A stretch of DNA of 64,000 nucleotides from AL-N1 sp039178835 (GCA_039178835.1 JBCDFA010000004.1:1-64000); one strand, 5' to 3'; counted from the stretch's first letter, positions 26,622 through 35,917 are shown. Made by a program: numbers and translations. Notes: a model not told the origin generated them from the sequence alone.

Positions 26622-28322
26622 ATGGATAAACCACTCAAGTCACGTGTTTGGATAAGCAATGGATTCGACTATCGATTTCCTGAGTTAGAGCTTGATGAAG
26701 TTACCCGCAAGCCATCGATAGGCGTGTGCTTCTCGGGTGGTGGTACACGGGCGATGTCTGCCGCCATGGGGCAACTGCGTGCACTGAACCATCTGGGAGT
26801 TATGCCCAACATACGTTATATTTCGTCGGTCTCAGGGGGCTCGTGGGCTGCTACGATCTACACCTATTATCGTGCTGGAGCCACAAGCGATGAAGAGTTG
26901 CTGGGGCCGATCACGTCACCAGAAGACATTACCGACGCACATCTGCAACAGAGCCTTACGCCTTCACGGCTGGCACACAACGCAATGACGTGGCTACTGG
27001 GCACCGTTACGGGTTGGGAATTGAGTCCCGACTTTGCCTACACCTCGCACGATGTGTGGAACTATGCCATTGGACAAGCCTACCTCGAGCACTTTGGTTT
27101 GTTCGACACCCACATAGCCACTTATCGCCCTCAAGATTTACCCTACTTTAGCTATGATGCACAGGTCGTAGCTGAAATCAAAGATTGCAACCCTTTTCTC
27201 GCCAACCGCGATTTTCTCACCGTACGAGAAGATCGACCATTTCTGATCGTTAACTCCTGTGTGCTCTTGCCAGAAGCCGATCCGAAACAAGAGGATCTAC
27301 TCAACTTTGAGTATACTCCTCTGACGGTAGGTCGGCCATTCTTGACCAGGTCAAGCTCCAACCAGCGTACCTATGGTGGTGGCTTTATCGAACCATTCGC
27401 CTACCGTGGACAGGCACCGACAATGTCTCCTGATCCAGGTGAGTGTTCACCCGATCACGGATGCAAATCCCCCTCGCGTTTGTTGGGCAGTGCAGGCTGG
27501 GTCAAAGTTCCCAATCAGGACCGTCCATTTTCCCTGACCGAGTCGACGGGTACGAGCAGTTCGGCGTTTGCAGAAGAAGCCATCCACGACTTCGATATCT
27601 CGCGGTTTAATCCACAGGACTTTTACTGGGCGGTGAATGGCAGTGGCCCCTATACTGGGACAGAGACACTTCTTGGTGATGGTGGTCTGCTAGAAAACAA
27701 TGGCATTATTCCGCTCATTCAGCGTGGCATCGAATTGGCTATTGTGTTTATCAATACTGAGACCAAACTTGATCTGACCTACACAGTCACTAACGACCCG
27801 CAAGACCTTGCAAACGATCCGAACGGGCGTTGTGATGTCTATCTGCCAGCGTTGTTTGGTTACTCCAACCCGAACTGGACATTTTACTATCCTCATAACC
27901 AGGTCTTTCCAACCAGCGATTTTGCAGTGGTACTACAACAACTCCAGCGTCGTAAACACCGTGACGAGCCGCTGATCGTCAACACTCAGCATCAGGTTGT
28001 AGAAAATACACACTGGGGTGTGCAGGCGTGGCACGACCCAATGTGGGTGACCTGGTGCTACCTTGACCGTGTTGAGGAATGGGAAAATCAGCTTTGTGAT
28101 CCGATACGCACAGCGATTCAGCAAGGGAATCCATCGTCTGGTACAACACCGGCTGGCCCCTATCAATATTTTCCCAATTACAAAACCATCAATCAGAATG
28201 CTTTTGACTTGGTGGCGCTGACACGTGAACAGATTGTGCTACTTGCCGACTTGACCAGTTCAAGCATTTTGATGGACGATCAAAACCTGATCCAACAGGC
28301 AATCAAGCAGGTGATGCGCTAA
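26622..28322 (+). CDS. cPLA2/patatin-like phospholipase
   Basis: 566 residues. 'GVCFSGGGTRAMSAAMGQL' is the glycine-rich oxyanion motif, 'YISSVSGGSWAATIY' carries the nucleophile Ser in the cPLA2-style G-x-S-G-G/S-W context, and 'LLGDGGLLENNGIIPLI' holds the catalytic Asp of the Ser-Asp dyad. The length and the SGGSW elbow favour the cPLA2 branch over short patatins. No signal peptide. SD AAGGGG before ATG 26622. Substrate presumably membrane lipid; role unknown. Confidence 0.82.
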   Translation: MDKPLKSRVWISNGFDYRFPELELDEVTRKPSIGVCFSGGGTRAMSAAMGQLRALNHLGVMPNIRYISSVSGGSWAATIYTYYRAGATSDEELLGPITSPEDITDAHLQQSLTPSRLAHNAMTWLLGTVTGWELSPDFAYTSHDVWNYAIGQAYLEHFGLFDTHIATYRPQDLPYFSYDAQVVAEIKDCNPFLANRDFLTVREDRPFLIVNSCVLLPEADPKQEDLLNFEYTPLTVGRPFLTRSSSNQRTYGGGFIEPFAYRGQAPTMSPDPGECSPDHGCKSPSRLLGSAGWVKVPNQDRPFSLTESTGTSSSAFAEEAIHDFDISRFNPQDFYWAVNGSGPYTGTETLLGDGGLLENNGIIPLIQRGIELAIVFINTETKLDLTYTVTNDPQDLANDPNGRCDVYLPALFGYSNPNWTFYYPHNQVFPTSDFAVVLQQLQRRKHRDEPLIVNTQHQVVENTHWGVQAWHDPMWVTWCYLDRVEEWENQLCDPIRTAIQQGNPSSGTTPAGPYQYFPNYKTINQNAFDLVALTREQIVLLADLTSSSILMDDQNLIQQAIKQVMR

Positions 28323-28368
28323 CGTAAAGCTTTCCCTCTGTTCAACCGTTGCCTCTGCGAACCATGCC

Positions 28369-28402
28369 GAGTGAGAAAACCATGTGTGTTTTGTTCTCAC
28401 TC
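28369..28402 (+). terminator. Candidate terminator hairpin
   Basis: GAGTGAGAA / TTCTCACTC, a perfect 9-bp stem with a 16-nt loop, 47 bp after the phospholipase stop. No downstream T-tract, so only moderate support. Confidence 0.45.
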
Positions 28403-28498
28403 ATCGTTCGTGGAGGCACCCTCCTCTTCTTGCAGAAAGCTCTTAACAACGGTATGATTATCTCCATCGAATAAAACACCTATCAAAGGAGTAGTTCA

Positions 28499-29068
28499 GT
28501 GCGCTTTTCAGCAGAAGATCGCCAGTTTCTGCATGGTCTTGCCCAGCGCTATCAGCTCAGTGATGCTGCGGTAGAAGCTCTGTTTGTCGCTGTCCAACAG
28601 GGCAATGGCACTGCCGCCCAGTTCAATCATCCTGATCTCGGTGGCATGGGGCAATGGATGGCCAGCGGTATGATTATGATCGGAGATTTTTCCAACCACC
28701 GTCTCAAGGCTACTGTTGCTCAGGTTTGTAATGATGTTGCGGCATACCTGCGCCAGCAGCCAACCGCGAGTGCCAATGCATCATCGGTTGTTAATACGAT
28801 GTTCTCATCATCTGCGGGATGGTGGCCAGAGCAGTTTGGTGCACCAAATGCGAGTGGTTCGCAGAACGAGATGCATTATGCCTACTTTGCTGCTCCTAAG
28901 CGATTGGCTATTCGTTCTCAGCATCGTGTGGCGCTGTACGACACCGCAGTACATCAGATACAGGGCGTCTCGCAACAACAAAGCACTGCTCAGTCTTTGG
29001 TCTTTCGGAGTCAACTGGGTAGTGTGGCTCTTGAGACACTCACGAAGGTTGGAGAGTATGAGGTGTGA
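28499..29068 (+). CDS. Conserved hypothetical protein, ABC operon leader
   Basis: 189 residues starting at GTG 28499, with AAAGGAG at 28485-28491. An N-terminal helical part ('DRQFLHGLAQRYQLSDAAVE'), a glycine-rich 'FNHPDLGGMGQWMASGMIMI', and a C-terminal beta part with 'GWWPEQFGAPNASGSQNEMH' and 'IQGVSQQQ'. I do not have a firm family name; the style resembles SHOCT-associated bacterial proteins. Its stop overlaps the ATP-binding protein start (TGATG), so it is co-translated with the transporter. Confidence 0.68.
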   Translation: MRFSAEDRQFLHGLAQRYQLSDAAVEALFVAVQQGNGTAAQFNHPDLGGMGQWMASGMIMIGDFSNHRLKATVAQVCNDVAAYLRQQPTASANASSVVNTMFSSSAGWWPEQFGAPNASGSQNEMHYAYFAAPKRLAIRSQHRVALYDTAVHQIQGVSQQQSTAQSLVFRSQLGSVALETLTKVGEYEV

Positions 29069-29832
29069 TGGCAATACATAATGCAGAGTCGACCCTGCTT
29101 ACCGTCGCTGATCTGCGCTATACCTATGGTGGTAGCCCGGCTATTGATGGGATTTCGTTTACCCAGCAGACACATCAGCTAACGGCTCTGGTTGGTCGGA
29201 ATGGATCAGGTAAATCTACGTTGCTGCGCTGCCTGGCGGGCTGGACACGGGCTAAAGAAGGCACCATTCTGCTATTAGAAAAACCACTTGCTGAGTATCG
29301 ACATGCGAGTCGGCATCTGGTGACGCTGGTACCGGACACGCCGCCGTTCTATGATGACCTGAGTGCGTGGGAGCATATTCAGTTTGTGGCCCAGGCGCAT
29401 CGGCTTGAAGGGTGGCAACCTTATGCGACTGAACTGCTTGAGCGGTTTGGATTACATTCCTGGCGTAATGCTTTTCCCCTGAGCTTTTCACGTGGTATGC
29501 GCTACAAGCTAGCGCTCTGTCTGGCACTGTTGGTTAAACCAAAACTCTTGTTGCTCGATGAGCCGTTTGGCCCACTCGACCCGCTTTCTGCCGACCACCT
29601 GTGGGATGAGTTGTCGCGGATGCGCGATGGTGGCATGGGTATTCTGCTCAGTAGCCACCAGCTTCCACCACAGGCCATTCCTGACTATTATCTGGTGTTA
29701 GAGCTTGGCCGTATCACTGCACTGGGCACGCCTGATGACTTGCGTACAAAGCTCGGGTTAGGGGCGACTGTGTCGCTAGAAGACCTGCTCCGCACCACAG
29801 TAGGAGCAGTGGAGCCACACGATGGGGCATGA
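29068..29832 (+). CDS. ABC transporter ATP-binding protein
   Basis: About 254 residues. Walker A 'GRNGSGKST', Walker B 'KLLLLDEPFGPLDP', H-loop 'LLSSHQLPPQ'. The signature motif is 'SFSRGM' instead of LSGGQ, common in the NatA/CcmA-like branch of ABC-2 exporters. ATG 29068 shares one base with the preceding stop. It overlaps the permease gene by 11 bp. Confidence 0.88.
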   Translation: MAIHNAESTLLTVADLRYTYGGSPAIDGISFTQQTHQLTALVGRNGSGKSTLLRCLAGWTRAKEGTILLLEKPLAEYRHASRHLVTLVPDTPPFYDDLSAWEHIQFVAQAHRLEGWQPYATELLERFGLHSWRNAFPLSFSRGMRYKLALCLALLVKPKLLLLDEPFGPLDPLSADHLWDELSRMRDGGMGILLSSHQLPPQAIPDYYLVLELGRITALGTPDDLRTKLGLGATVSLEDLLRTTVGAVEPHDGA

Positions 29833-31354
29833 TCTTCGGCTGCTAGCTAGGCTCCGTTTGCACCAGTTTCGTGGTTCGGTGACCTACTGGCTTGGCACAG
29901 TCGGCTATGACCTCGATGATCGTTCACTGATGAATCTCCTCTATGGTGTCTATCTGGTCATAGCGCTGTGTGGATGGGTGCTCCTAATGTGGGCGTGGTG
30001 GGTGTTTGAATTTATAGGGATTGGTGCCACACTCACGCCGGAACTGCATGCACAGTTGCTGACCTGGATGCCACGGGTCGTGCTGCTCGGTCTGGTGCTA
30101 GTTTCGATGCGTGCTTTGCGTAGTTCGCCCCTCAAGCTGACAACGCCTGATACTGCTTACATTGCGGGAAGTCCGTTTCTCAGTGCAGCAGTAGCATTGG
30201 TTGGTTTTGTGTGGTCGTCATTTCCCGTGCTGGCCATCTCAGTGTTTGCCGCAACCCTTATCGGGAATGCGATGGCGCAACTGGTTGGCCCGACTGCTAC
30301 AGCCAACATTGATTGGCGTATGATCGTGATTGGGTTGCTGTTGGGCTGGCTGATATGGATTGTGGCGTGGGTGTTAGGGCTGCTGCGGCTGGCTTTTACG
30401 CGATTGTACGAAACTCGGTTGATTGCATTTGCTCCTCTCCTCCTGCTGTTGCCGATCCCGATCATAGCAGATATTTTGAACTGGCCTGGACAGGTGCTGG
30501 TTGCAGCCATTTTCAACGAAGGCTGGTTGTGGCAGGCCGGTGGGTTGCTCTTACTTAGTAGTCTGCTGGTTGCGATACTGGTGATCGTGGCCCAGCGTGT
30601 GAGTTTGACCGATGTCAATGATGAAAGTGTGCTGTATGCTCAGCTCAAGTCGTTAGGGCTAATGGTGTTTGTCGATCCGTCGGTGGCCCAGCGGTTGCGG
30701 CGACAGGCACAGCAGGCACAGCGCAGACCTCGACCACCGCTGCCAAGGGTGTCGGGCTACGCGACATTCGTTGCACGTGCGGTGGTCAGTTTTGCACGAC
30801 AACCAGGTGTATTAATCCGCTCGCTGGTGTGGTCGGTCGGAATTACACAGTTTGGTGCGTGGCTCATTGTCCAAAATGCGGGTGTCTTTGCACTATCTTC
30901 GTGGTTGTTGGTGATTTTGCTGTTCCCACCACGAGGGCTGTTGTATGTGTTCCAACTCAATGCTGAAGAGCCATTTCTGCGTCGACTCTTACCAGTCAAC
31001 CCGTTGATGTTGCTGCTGGCTGATATAGCCCTCCCCTTGTTTTTGGTGGCACTGAGCAGTGTTGTTGTCTGGAGCATTTTTGATGTCACACTGCTTACTG
31101 CTCTCTTTGGTGGACTACTGGCATTCTCGATCAGCGCAGTATTGATGTTCTCACTTGGTGCAGTGTTGGCAGGAGTACGGGTGGCGTCTGTGCGTATGCC
31201 ATATGAAGGCTTGGCACTTGGCGGTGTTGGGAGTATTATTCTTATGAGTTTCCTGTCCAACTCACCTATTATTCCAGCAATCCATGCTGTGTTGTTGGTA
31301 GGATTACTTGGACAGTTAATAGCAGATGATAGTGAGGCGCTGGCGATAGATTGA
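29822..31354 (+). CDS. ABC-2-like transporter permease
   Basis: 510 residues with roughly 12 hydrophobic segments, a basic loop 'RLRRQAQQAQRRPRPPLPR' in the middle, and no soluble binding domain. It partners the overlapping ATP-binding protein. Direction is probably export; substrate unknown. Confidence 0.78.
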   Translation: MGHDLRLLARLRLHQFRGSVTYWLGTVGYDLDDRSLMNLLYGVYLVIALCGWVLLMWAWWVFEFIGIGATLTPELHAQLLTWMPRVVLLGLVLVSMRALRSSPLKLTTPDTAYIAGSPFLSAAVALVGFVWSSFPVLAISVFAATLIGNAMAQLVGPTATANIDWRMIVIGLLLGWLIWIVAWVLGLLRLAFTRLYETRLIAFAPLLLLLPIPIIADILNWPGQVLVAAIFNEGWLWQAGGLLLLSSLLVAILVIVAQRVSLTDVNDESVLYAQLKSLGLMVFVDPSVAQRLRRQAQQAQRRPRPPLPRVSGYATFVARAVVSFARQPGVLIRSLVWSVGITQFGAWLIVQNAGVFALSSWLLVILLFPPRGLLYVFQLNAEEPFLRRLLPVNPLMLLLADIALPLFLVALSSVVVWSIFDVTLLTALFGGLLAFSISAVLMFSLGAVLAGVRVASVRMPYEGLALGGVGSIILMSFLSNSPIIPAIHAVLLVGLLGQLIADDSEALAID

Positions 31355-31384
31355 TGTGATGTACAGCGTGCAATTGTAGGAGGT

Positions 31385-32027
31385 GTGCCTGTACCAGATA
31401 CAACGACTCTTCTGTTTTTAGTATTGCGGCCATTGCGCTACTGCTTGTTCCTGGTCCGGTCGTATTCTACGTTATGGCCCAAAGTATCAATCAGGGACAA
31501 CGTGCGGATCTTATGTCCGTATTAGGATCTGGGGTCGGAGATTTTGGCCACGTGCTCGCGGCGACGCTGGGCCTTTCTGCCATTCTCTTGACATCGGCAC
31601 CGGTATTTAATGTGGTGAGGTATGCCAAGCCGTGTACCTGATCTATCTCGGTATACGGACATTGTTATCAAGAGACGAGCAGATAGAACTAACGGTTGGG
31701 TCTGGACGGCGTCTGACACGCATTTTCTCCCAATGGGCCATGGTTAGTGCGATCAATCCCAAAACTGCGCTCTTTTTTCTCGCGTTTTTGCCGCAGTTCG
31801 CCAATCCAGCCTACGGCGCAGCAACCGTCCAGATCCTGTTTTTGGATATGCTATTTGTTCTTCTGGGCATCTGTACGAATAGCGTCTATGCGTTAATTGC
31901 AGATGCAGCGAGGTCATTGTTACAAGAGAGTCGCATATTTCTCAAGTTACAACGCTACCTTGCAGGAAGTGTGTATGTGGCGCTAGGTATAACGACAGCA
32001 CTGGCGGGGGCGGAAAAGAGCCAGTAG
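31385..32027 (+). pseudogene. LysE family translocator with two -1 frameshifts
   Basis: Starts at GTG 31385 after TAGGAGGT. 'VPDTTTLLF' is in the first frame. After a run of five T (31415-31419) the protein continues in another frame as 'SIAAIALLLVPGPVVFYVMA' ... 'GLSAILLTSAPVFNVVRYA'. Near 31625 the frame changes again to 'VYLIYLGIRTLLSRDEQ', then 'AMVSAINPKTALFFLAFLPQ' to the end. One missing base at each place would restore a full LysE-type amino-acid exporter. The first could be a homopolymer sequencing error. Confidence 0.72.
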
Positions 32028-32052
32028 TGTTATACGAATACGCATTCTCTAC

Positions 32053-32742
32053 CTAGTAACGATCACGTGGTCCACGCTTACGGTTAGGGTTGGAGTTACC
32101 AGAATTATTACGTTTCCCATGTGGGTCGCTCATACTGCGGCCTTCGCGAAAAGGACTCCCAAAGCTATTGCGCTTTTGCTGATGGCGATGAGGATCGCTG
32201 GTGCTCCGCCCCTCACGATACGGACTGCCAAAGCTGCTACGCTTTGGTTGGTTTCGATGCGGGTCGCTGGGGTCACGGCCTTCACGATACGGACTACCAG
32301 AACTACTACGTCTTGGCTGATGACGATGGGGGTCGTTCATACTGCGCCCTTCACGATAGGGGCTGCCGAAACTGTTGCGTCTTGGCTGATGACGGTGGGG
32401 GTCGCTCATGCTGCGTCCCTCACGATAGGGACTGCCGAAACTCGTACGTTCGTGGTGCACATTAGTTGCACGCCGACGATTGTTACCATTGTTGTTACGT
32501 CGCTCGTAAGCCTCGTTGACACGCAGTTCCTGGCCCTCGACCTCACGACCATTTAGCTCACCAATGACGGTGGACATGTCATTGCCTTGCATTTCTACAA
32601 AGCCATATCCGCGTGACATACCTGTGTCTTGATCTGTAATAACGCGTGCACTCTGGATTTCACCCAGGCCATCAAAAATTTTTTCTAGCTCAGTGTCACC
32701 AAAATGTTGGGGCAGATTCCCAACAAAGAGCTTGAATTGCAT
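32053..32742 (-). CDS. RRM RNA-binding protein with five-copy repeat tail
   Basis: 229 residues. Residues 1-80 form one RRM: RNP2 'LFVGNLP' and RNP1 'RGYGFVEM'. After a basic Asn-rich linker, residues 101-212 are a 23-residue repeat in about 4.9 copies, consensus SFGSPYREGRSMSDPHRHQP followed by RRN/S. The tail is basic, disordered and likely binds RNA. Bacterial single-RRM proteins are often cold-induced, and most have short Gly-rich tails; this one is distinct. AGGAGGG precedes ATG 32742. A palindrome in the leader (32759-32779) may serve control. Confidence 0.85.
   Translation of the reverse strand: MQFKLFVGNLPQHFGDTELEKIFDGLGEIQSARVITDQDTGMSRGYGFVEMQGNDMSTVIGELNGREVEGQELRVNEAYERRNNNGNNRRRATNVHHERTSFGSPYREGRSMSDPHRHQPRRNSFGSPYREGRSMNDPHRHQPRRSSSGSPYREGRDPSDPHRNQPKRSSFGSPYREGRSTSDPHRHQQKRNSFGSPFREGRSMSDPHGKRNNSGNSNPNRKRGPRDRY
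32107..32442 (-). repeat. 69-bp tandem repeat inside the RRM gene
   Basis: Five units, the last partial, encode the 23-residue repeat. Units are similar but not identical at DNA level, with in-frame length conservation, so selection on the protein rather than recent slippage is likely. Confidence 0.8.
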
Positions 32743-33082
32743 AAAGACACCCTCCTAATACATGCATATGGTGCATGTATCAAATACTATATCAATTGAC
32801 TCAATATGTGAGTCATCACCAATGTACTAATTTAACCGTCTCGTTACGCAAATGAAGTGGAGTAGTACTTTAGATTGTCCCCTCTCTTGCGCTCACAGTA
32901 AACACTAAGAAGAAGATTTCGCGAGCACACAGAGAAATAGAGGTTTCATATATGCTAGTCACGTAGTGTTACATGTGTATATCTAGTATACCATATATAA
33001 TACATTCGTGCTTATCTTCCTGCTAAATAACGCGGTCTGTGCTATCATGAGAGCAAGGTGGCGTGCATACAAGGAGGCATAT
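32743..33082. other. Divergent intergenic region with leader palindrome and -10 box
   Basis: 340 bp. TACATGCA-TATGG-TGCATGTA (32759-32779), a perfect 8-bp inverted repeat, lies in the leader of the RRM gene, next to its ribosome site. TATAAT at 32996-33001 is a consensus -10 for the DUF4058 gene, but I see no good -35. Confidence 0.5.
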
Positions 33083-33874
33083 ATGACGATACCTTTTCCT
33101 GGAATGGACCCCTTTCTTGAGGCTCCACATTTGTGGCCTGATGTGCATAACAGTCTCATTTATGCCACTCGTAGTCAAATTCAATCTCAGTTAAGTCCTA
33201 ATTACGTCGCAGTGATTACACCATATGTGACTTTTGAGAGTCTAGAAATTACACCTGTGCGGACTGCTGTCGCTATTCCTTATGTTGGTATCCTCGAAAG
33301 TGATGTTTCATCAGAACACTCTACTACAGTAACAATTGCACCTGCACCACTCCAGGCCACCGCAACAATGGAAGTTCCTACTCGCTATGCCCGCCTTGAG
33401 ATACGAACGGTAGAAGATGGTGTCCTCATTACCGCCATTGAGGTGCTGTCACCTGCCAACAAACGCTCTGGTGCCGATGGTGCTGATGCCTACGAGAAGA
33501 AACGACAAGAACTATTTCGTAGCGAAGCCCATTTGCTTGAGATTGATCTGCTTCGTAATGGACAGCGTCCTCGTTTTGCGACCACTCTACCTGACAACTC
33601 CTACTTTGTCTTTCTTGGCCGAGCGGAGTATCGCCCTCAGTTTGATGTCTGGCCATTAAGTCTTCGTGAAGCTATTCCTCGCATTCCAGTACCCTTGCGC
33701 CGCCTTGACCCCGATGTTGTGCTTGATCTAACAGCAGCTCTACAGCAGATCTACACGAATGCACGCTATGAGCGACGCATCAACTATCGTGATAATCCAC
33801 CACCACCGATATTGTCAGAAGAAGATGCGACATGGCTTGATGCTCACCTGCATGAGCGCGGACTTCGTTGGTAA
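33083..33874 (+). CDS. DUF4058 family protein
   Basis: 263 residues from ATG 33083 (AAGGAGG at 33071-33077, 5 bp away); the in-frame start at 33008 is unlikely. The opening 'IPFPGMDPFLE' with 'LWPDVHNSLI' is the hallmark of DUF4058, a family common in cyanobacteria and Chloroflexota. 'LITAIEVLSPANKRSGA' with 'YEKKRQELF' resembles a nuclease-like core motif (E-x-K), but function is unproven. Confidence 0.82.
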   Translation: MTIPFPGMDPFLEAPHLWPDVHNSLIYATRSQIQSQLSPNYVAVITPYVTFESLEITPVRTAVAIPYVGILESDVSSEHSTTVTIAPAPLQATATMEVPTRYARLEIRTVEDGVLITAIEVLSPANKRSGADGADAYEKKRQELFRSEAHLLEIDLLRNGQRPRFATTLPDNSYFVFLGRAEYRPQFDVWPLSLREAIPRIPVPLRRLDPDVVLDLTAALQQIYTNARYERRINYRDNPPPPILSEEDATWLDAHLHERGLRW

Positions 33875-33965
33875 CTCTTCCCTCTATACGCACAGGATTG
33901 TTTGGTAGATCTTTATTGGTCGAGAGGGTTTTAGAACAGATTTATCTAGGAATGGGTCATTGTGT

Positions 33966-34577
33966 CTATGAGATAGGCAAATCAAGCCCTAGCGCATAGA
34001 ATGTTCCCGGCACCATGAGTTGTTGCACCCAACTGGCCATCTGTTGTGGTGTATAAGGAGTGCCATTATCCAACCACCAGATCAACGCACCTAGAAAAGC
34101 CGATGAACAATAGCCCACGATAACCTCGAATGGTACACGGGGTTGTTGACTCGATTCCCACATAATCTGTAGTCGCTGCTCAATCTGTTTATCTATCAGT
34201 CTGTGAAAATGCTTGTTAAGTTGATGTTGATGCATGCCGCTTTGAGTAAGGAGTAATCGATAGAGGAGCGCATGTTCTTGTAGATATGCAAACAACTGTA
34301 TCCACGCAACTGGTGGCTGACCAAGCGTGAAGTTGTCCACATCAACAGGTGGTGGTTCCATCTGTTCCAGCAAAGTGTACAACATATCATCCGTGATACG
34401 AACAACGAGATCGTACTTGTCCTGATAGTGGCGATAGAACGTTGCACGGTTCACCATGGCCCGATCAGCGATGTCCTGCACTGTTATGGCTTCAAAGTCT
34501 TTCTCTATCAACAATGCCAGGAAGGACTCTCGGATAAGTTTATGTGACCGCCGTACGCGCATGTCTTTTTGTGACAT
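33966..34577 (-). CDS. TetR family transcriptional regulator
   Basis: About 203 residues from ATG 34577 (AGGAG 7 bp upstream). HTH 'AITVQDIADRAMVNRATFY' with 'RHYQDKYDLV', followed by a TetR_C-like domain. It is divergent from a broken hydrolase-SDR operon, which it presumably controlled. A candidate operator lies at 34657-34677. Confidence 0.85.
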   Translation of the reverse strand: MSQKDMRVRRSHKLIRESFLALLIEKDFEAITVQDIADRAMVNRATFYRHYQDKYDLVVRITDDMLYTLLEQMEPPPVDVDNFTLGQPPVAWIQLFAYLQEHALLYRLLLTQSGMHQHQLNKHFHRLIDKQIEQRLQIMWESSQQPRVPFEVIVGYCSSAFLGALIWWLDNGTPYTPQQMASWVQQLMVPGTFYALGLDLPIS

Positions 34578-34656
34578 TTTCTTGCTCCTGTTGCATATGC
34601 GATACAGAGCCAATCATTGATTCTTGTGCTACTTTATATCCCCGTTTAGACTGATT

Positions 34657-34677
34657 GTAACAACAAATGATTGTTAT
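34657..34677. promoter_or_regulatory. Candidate TetR operator
   Basis: GTAACAA (34657-34663) and TTGTTAT (34671-34677), an inverted repeat matching at 6 of 7 positions with a 7-bp spacer, in the divergent region between the TetR gene and the hydrolase remnant. Confidence 0.4.
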
Positions 34678-34714
34678 GCAACACTCAACGTAAAATCATA
34701 AAGGAGGAATTGTT

Positions 34715-35122
34715 ATGGCACGGAAATCACCAGCCAATGAGAAAATGTGGCAGCGCTCATCAACTCGTATTCGGTTTACTGATAAAGATATGAACTTCAG
34801 CTGCGTGGTACCGTTAGCATTTGGATCTGAACTGGGGGTACCATTGGCGAAAGTTTCTTTATTGCTTCACATGTTAAAGAAGGTGATCCAACCATCTGGG
34901 TGCAAAAATGGACGGCCTATGCAGAACGCCTGCAATCAATAGCGGAGTCTGCGGAAGCCCAATGGTGGGTGCACGTGCTGCTGTTTGCTACGTAAAGAAG
35001 GTGCGGCTGCCCACTGTCAGCACAATGATCTCGCAATCTCACATCAGTACATGCTTGACTGGCTGGATCATACCTTTACGCAGTTGTCTACAACGAACTT
35101 AGAGAAGGAATATACATTATGA
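34715..35122 (+). pseudogene. FrsA-like alpha/beta hydrolase remnant, internally deleted
   Basis: ATG 34715 follows AAAGGAGG. The first frame reads 'MARKSPANEKMWQRSS' and 'RFTDKDMNF'. After a G run near 34840 the frame shifts to 'GGTIGESFFIASHVKEGDP' and 'WVQKWTAYAERLQSIAES', the helical N-terminal part of FrsA/dihydropseudooxynicotine-hydrolase-like enzymes. The alpha/beta core with the nucleophile is absent. From about 34995 a third frame gives 'KEGAAAHCQHNDLAISHQ' and 'YMLDWLDHTF', the usual C-terminus. Its stop TGA overlaps the SDR start (ATGA), showing a former coupled operon. Confidence 0.58.
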
Positions 35123-35897
35123 ATGATCAGCTTACAGACAAAGTTGCGATTGTCACAGGTGCCGGATCAGGCATTGGACGAGCCATTGCATTGCGTTTTG
35201 CACAGGCAGGTGTCCGTGTTGTCGCCACAGATATCGATGATAGTAGTGGTCAGGAAACGGTTCGCCTCATTCAGGAGCAACAGGGGGTGTCAAGTTACAA
35301 ACATAGTGATGTTGCCCAGTCGGATGAGGTACAGGCGATGGTGCAACATACACTCGACACATATGGGCGACTCGATTTTGCGATCAACAATGCGGGAATT
35401 CCTGACAAAGGCCCACGCCCGCTTGCGGAGTATGAAGAAGGAGAATGGAATCATGTAATCACGGTGAATCTTACCGGTATCTTCCTCTGTATGAAATACG
35501 AAATTCCAGCTATCCTTCAACGTGAGGCAGGAGTGATTGTCAACATTGCGTCTATTGGTGCGTATCGTGCCGGCCTTGGTTTTCCGGCATACACTGCCAG
35601 CAAAGCCGCAGTGCTGAATCTGACACAGACGGCTGCTGCTGAATACGGCCCAACGGGTCTGCGTGTGAACGCAATAGTCCCAGGACAGATCGAGACGCCT
35701 GCTCTTGAGAAACTTATCGAAGTACACATGGCCTGGATGAAGAACAGATGCGCCAAATGGGCATACAACGCATCCCGTTACGGAGGTATGGTGAGTCAAC
35801 GGAGATTGCCGATGTTGCATTGTGGCTATGTTCTTCCGAGTCTTCGTTTATCAATGGCCACGATCTAGTCGTTGATGGCGGGCGGATAACGGGCTAA
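35119..35897 (+). pseudogene. Short-chain dehydrogenase with -1 frameshift
   Basis: Classical SDR: cofactor motif 'VTGAGSGIGRAIAL', 'NNAG', catalytic 'IASIGAY' ... 'YTASKAAV', 'LRVNAIVPGQIETP'. After 'EKLIEVH' (about 35727) the frame is lost. One base later the correct frame continues 'DEEQMRQMGIQRIPLRRYGE', then 'IADVALWLCSSESSFINGH' and 'DLVVDGGRITG' to TAA 35895. Restoring a single C after CAC would give a normal protein of about 259 residues. As written the protein ends out of frame at 35868. Confidence 0.8.
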
Positions 35898-35917
35898 CTA
35901 TCTTTGCTTCTCGAGCA

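Noticed and set aside
32107..32442. CRISPR-like tandem repeat
   Set aside because: Units are directly abutting, 69 bp, in frame and encode a regular peptide; no spacers.
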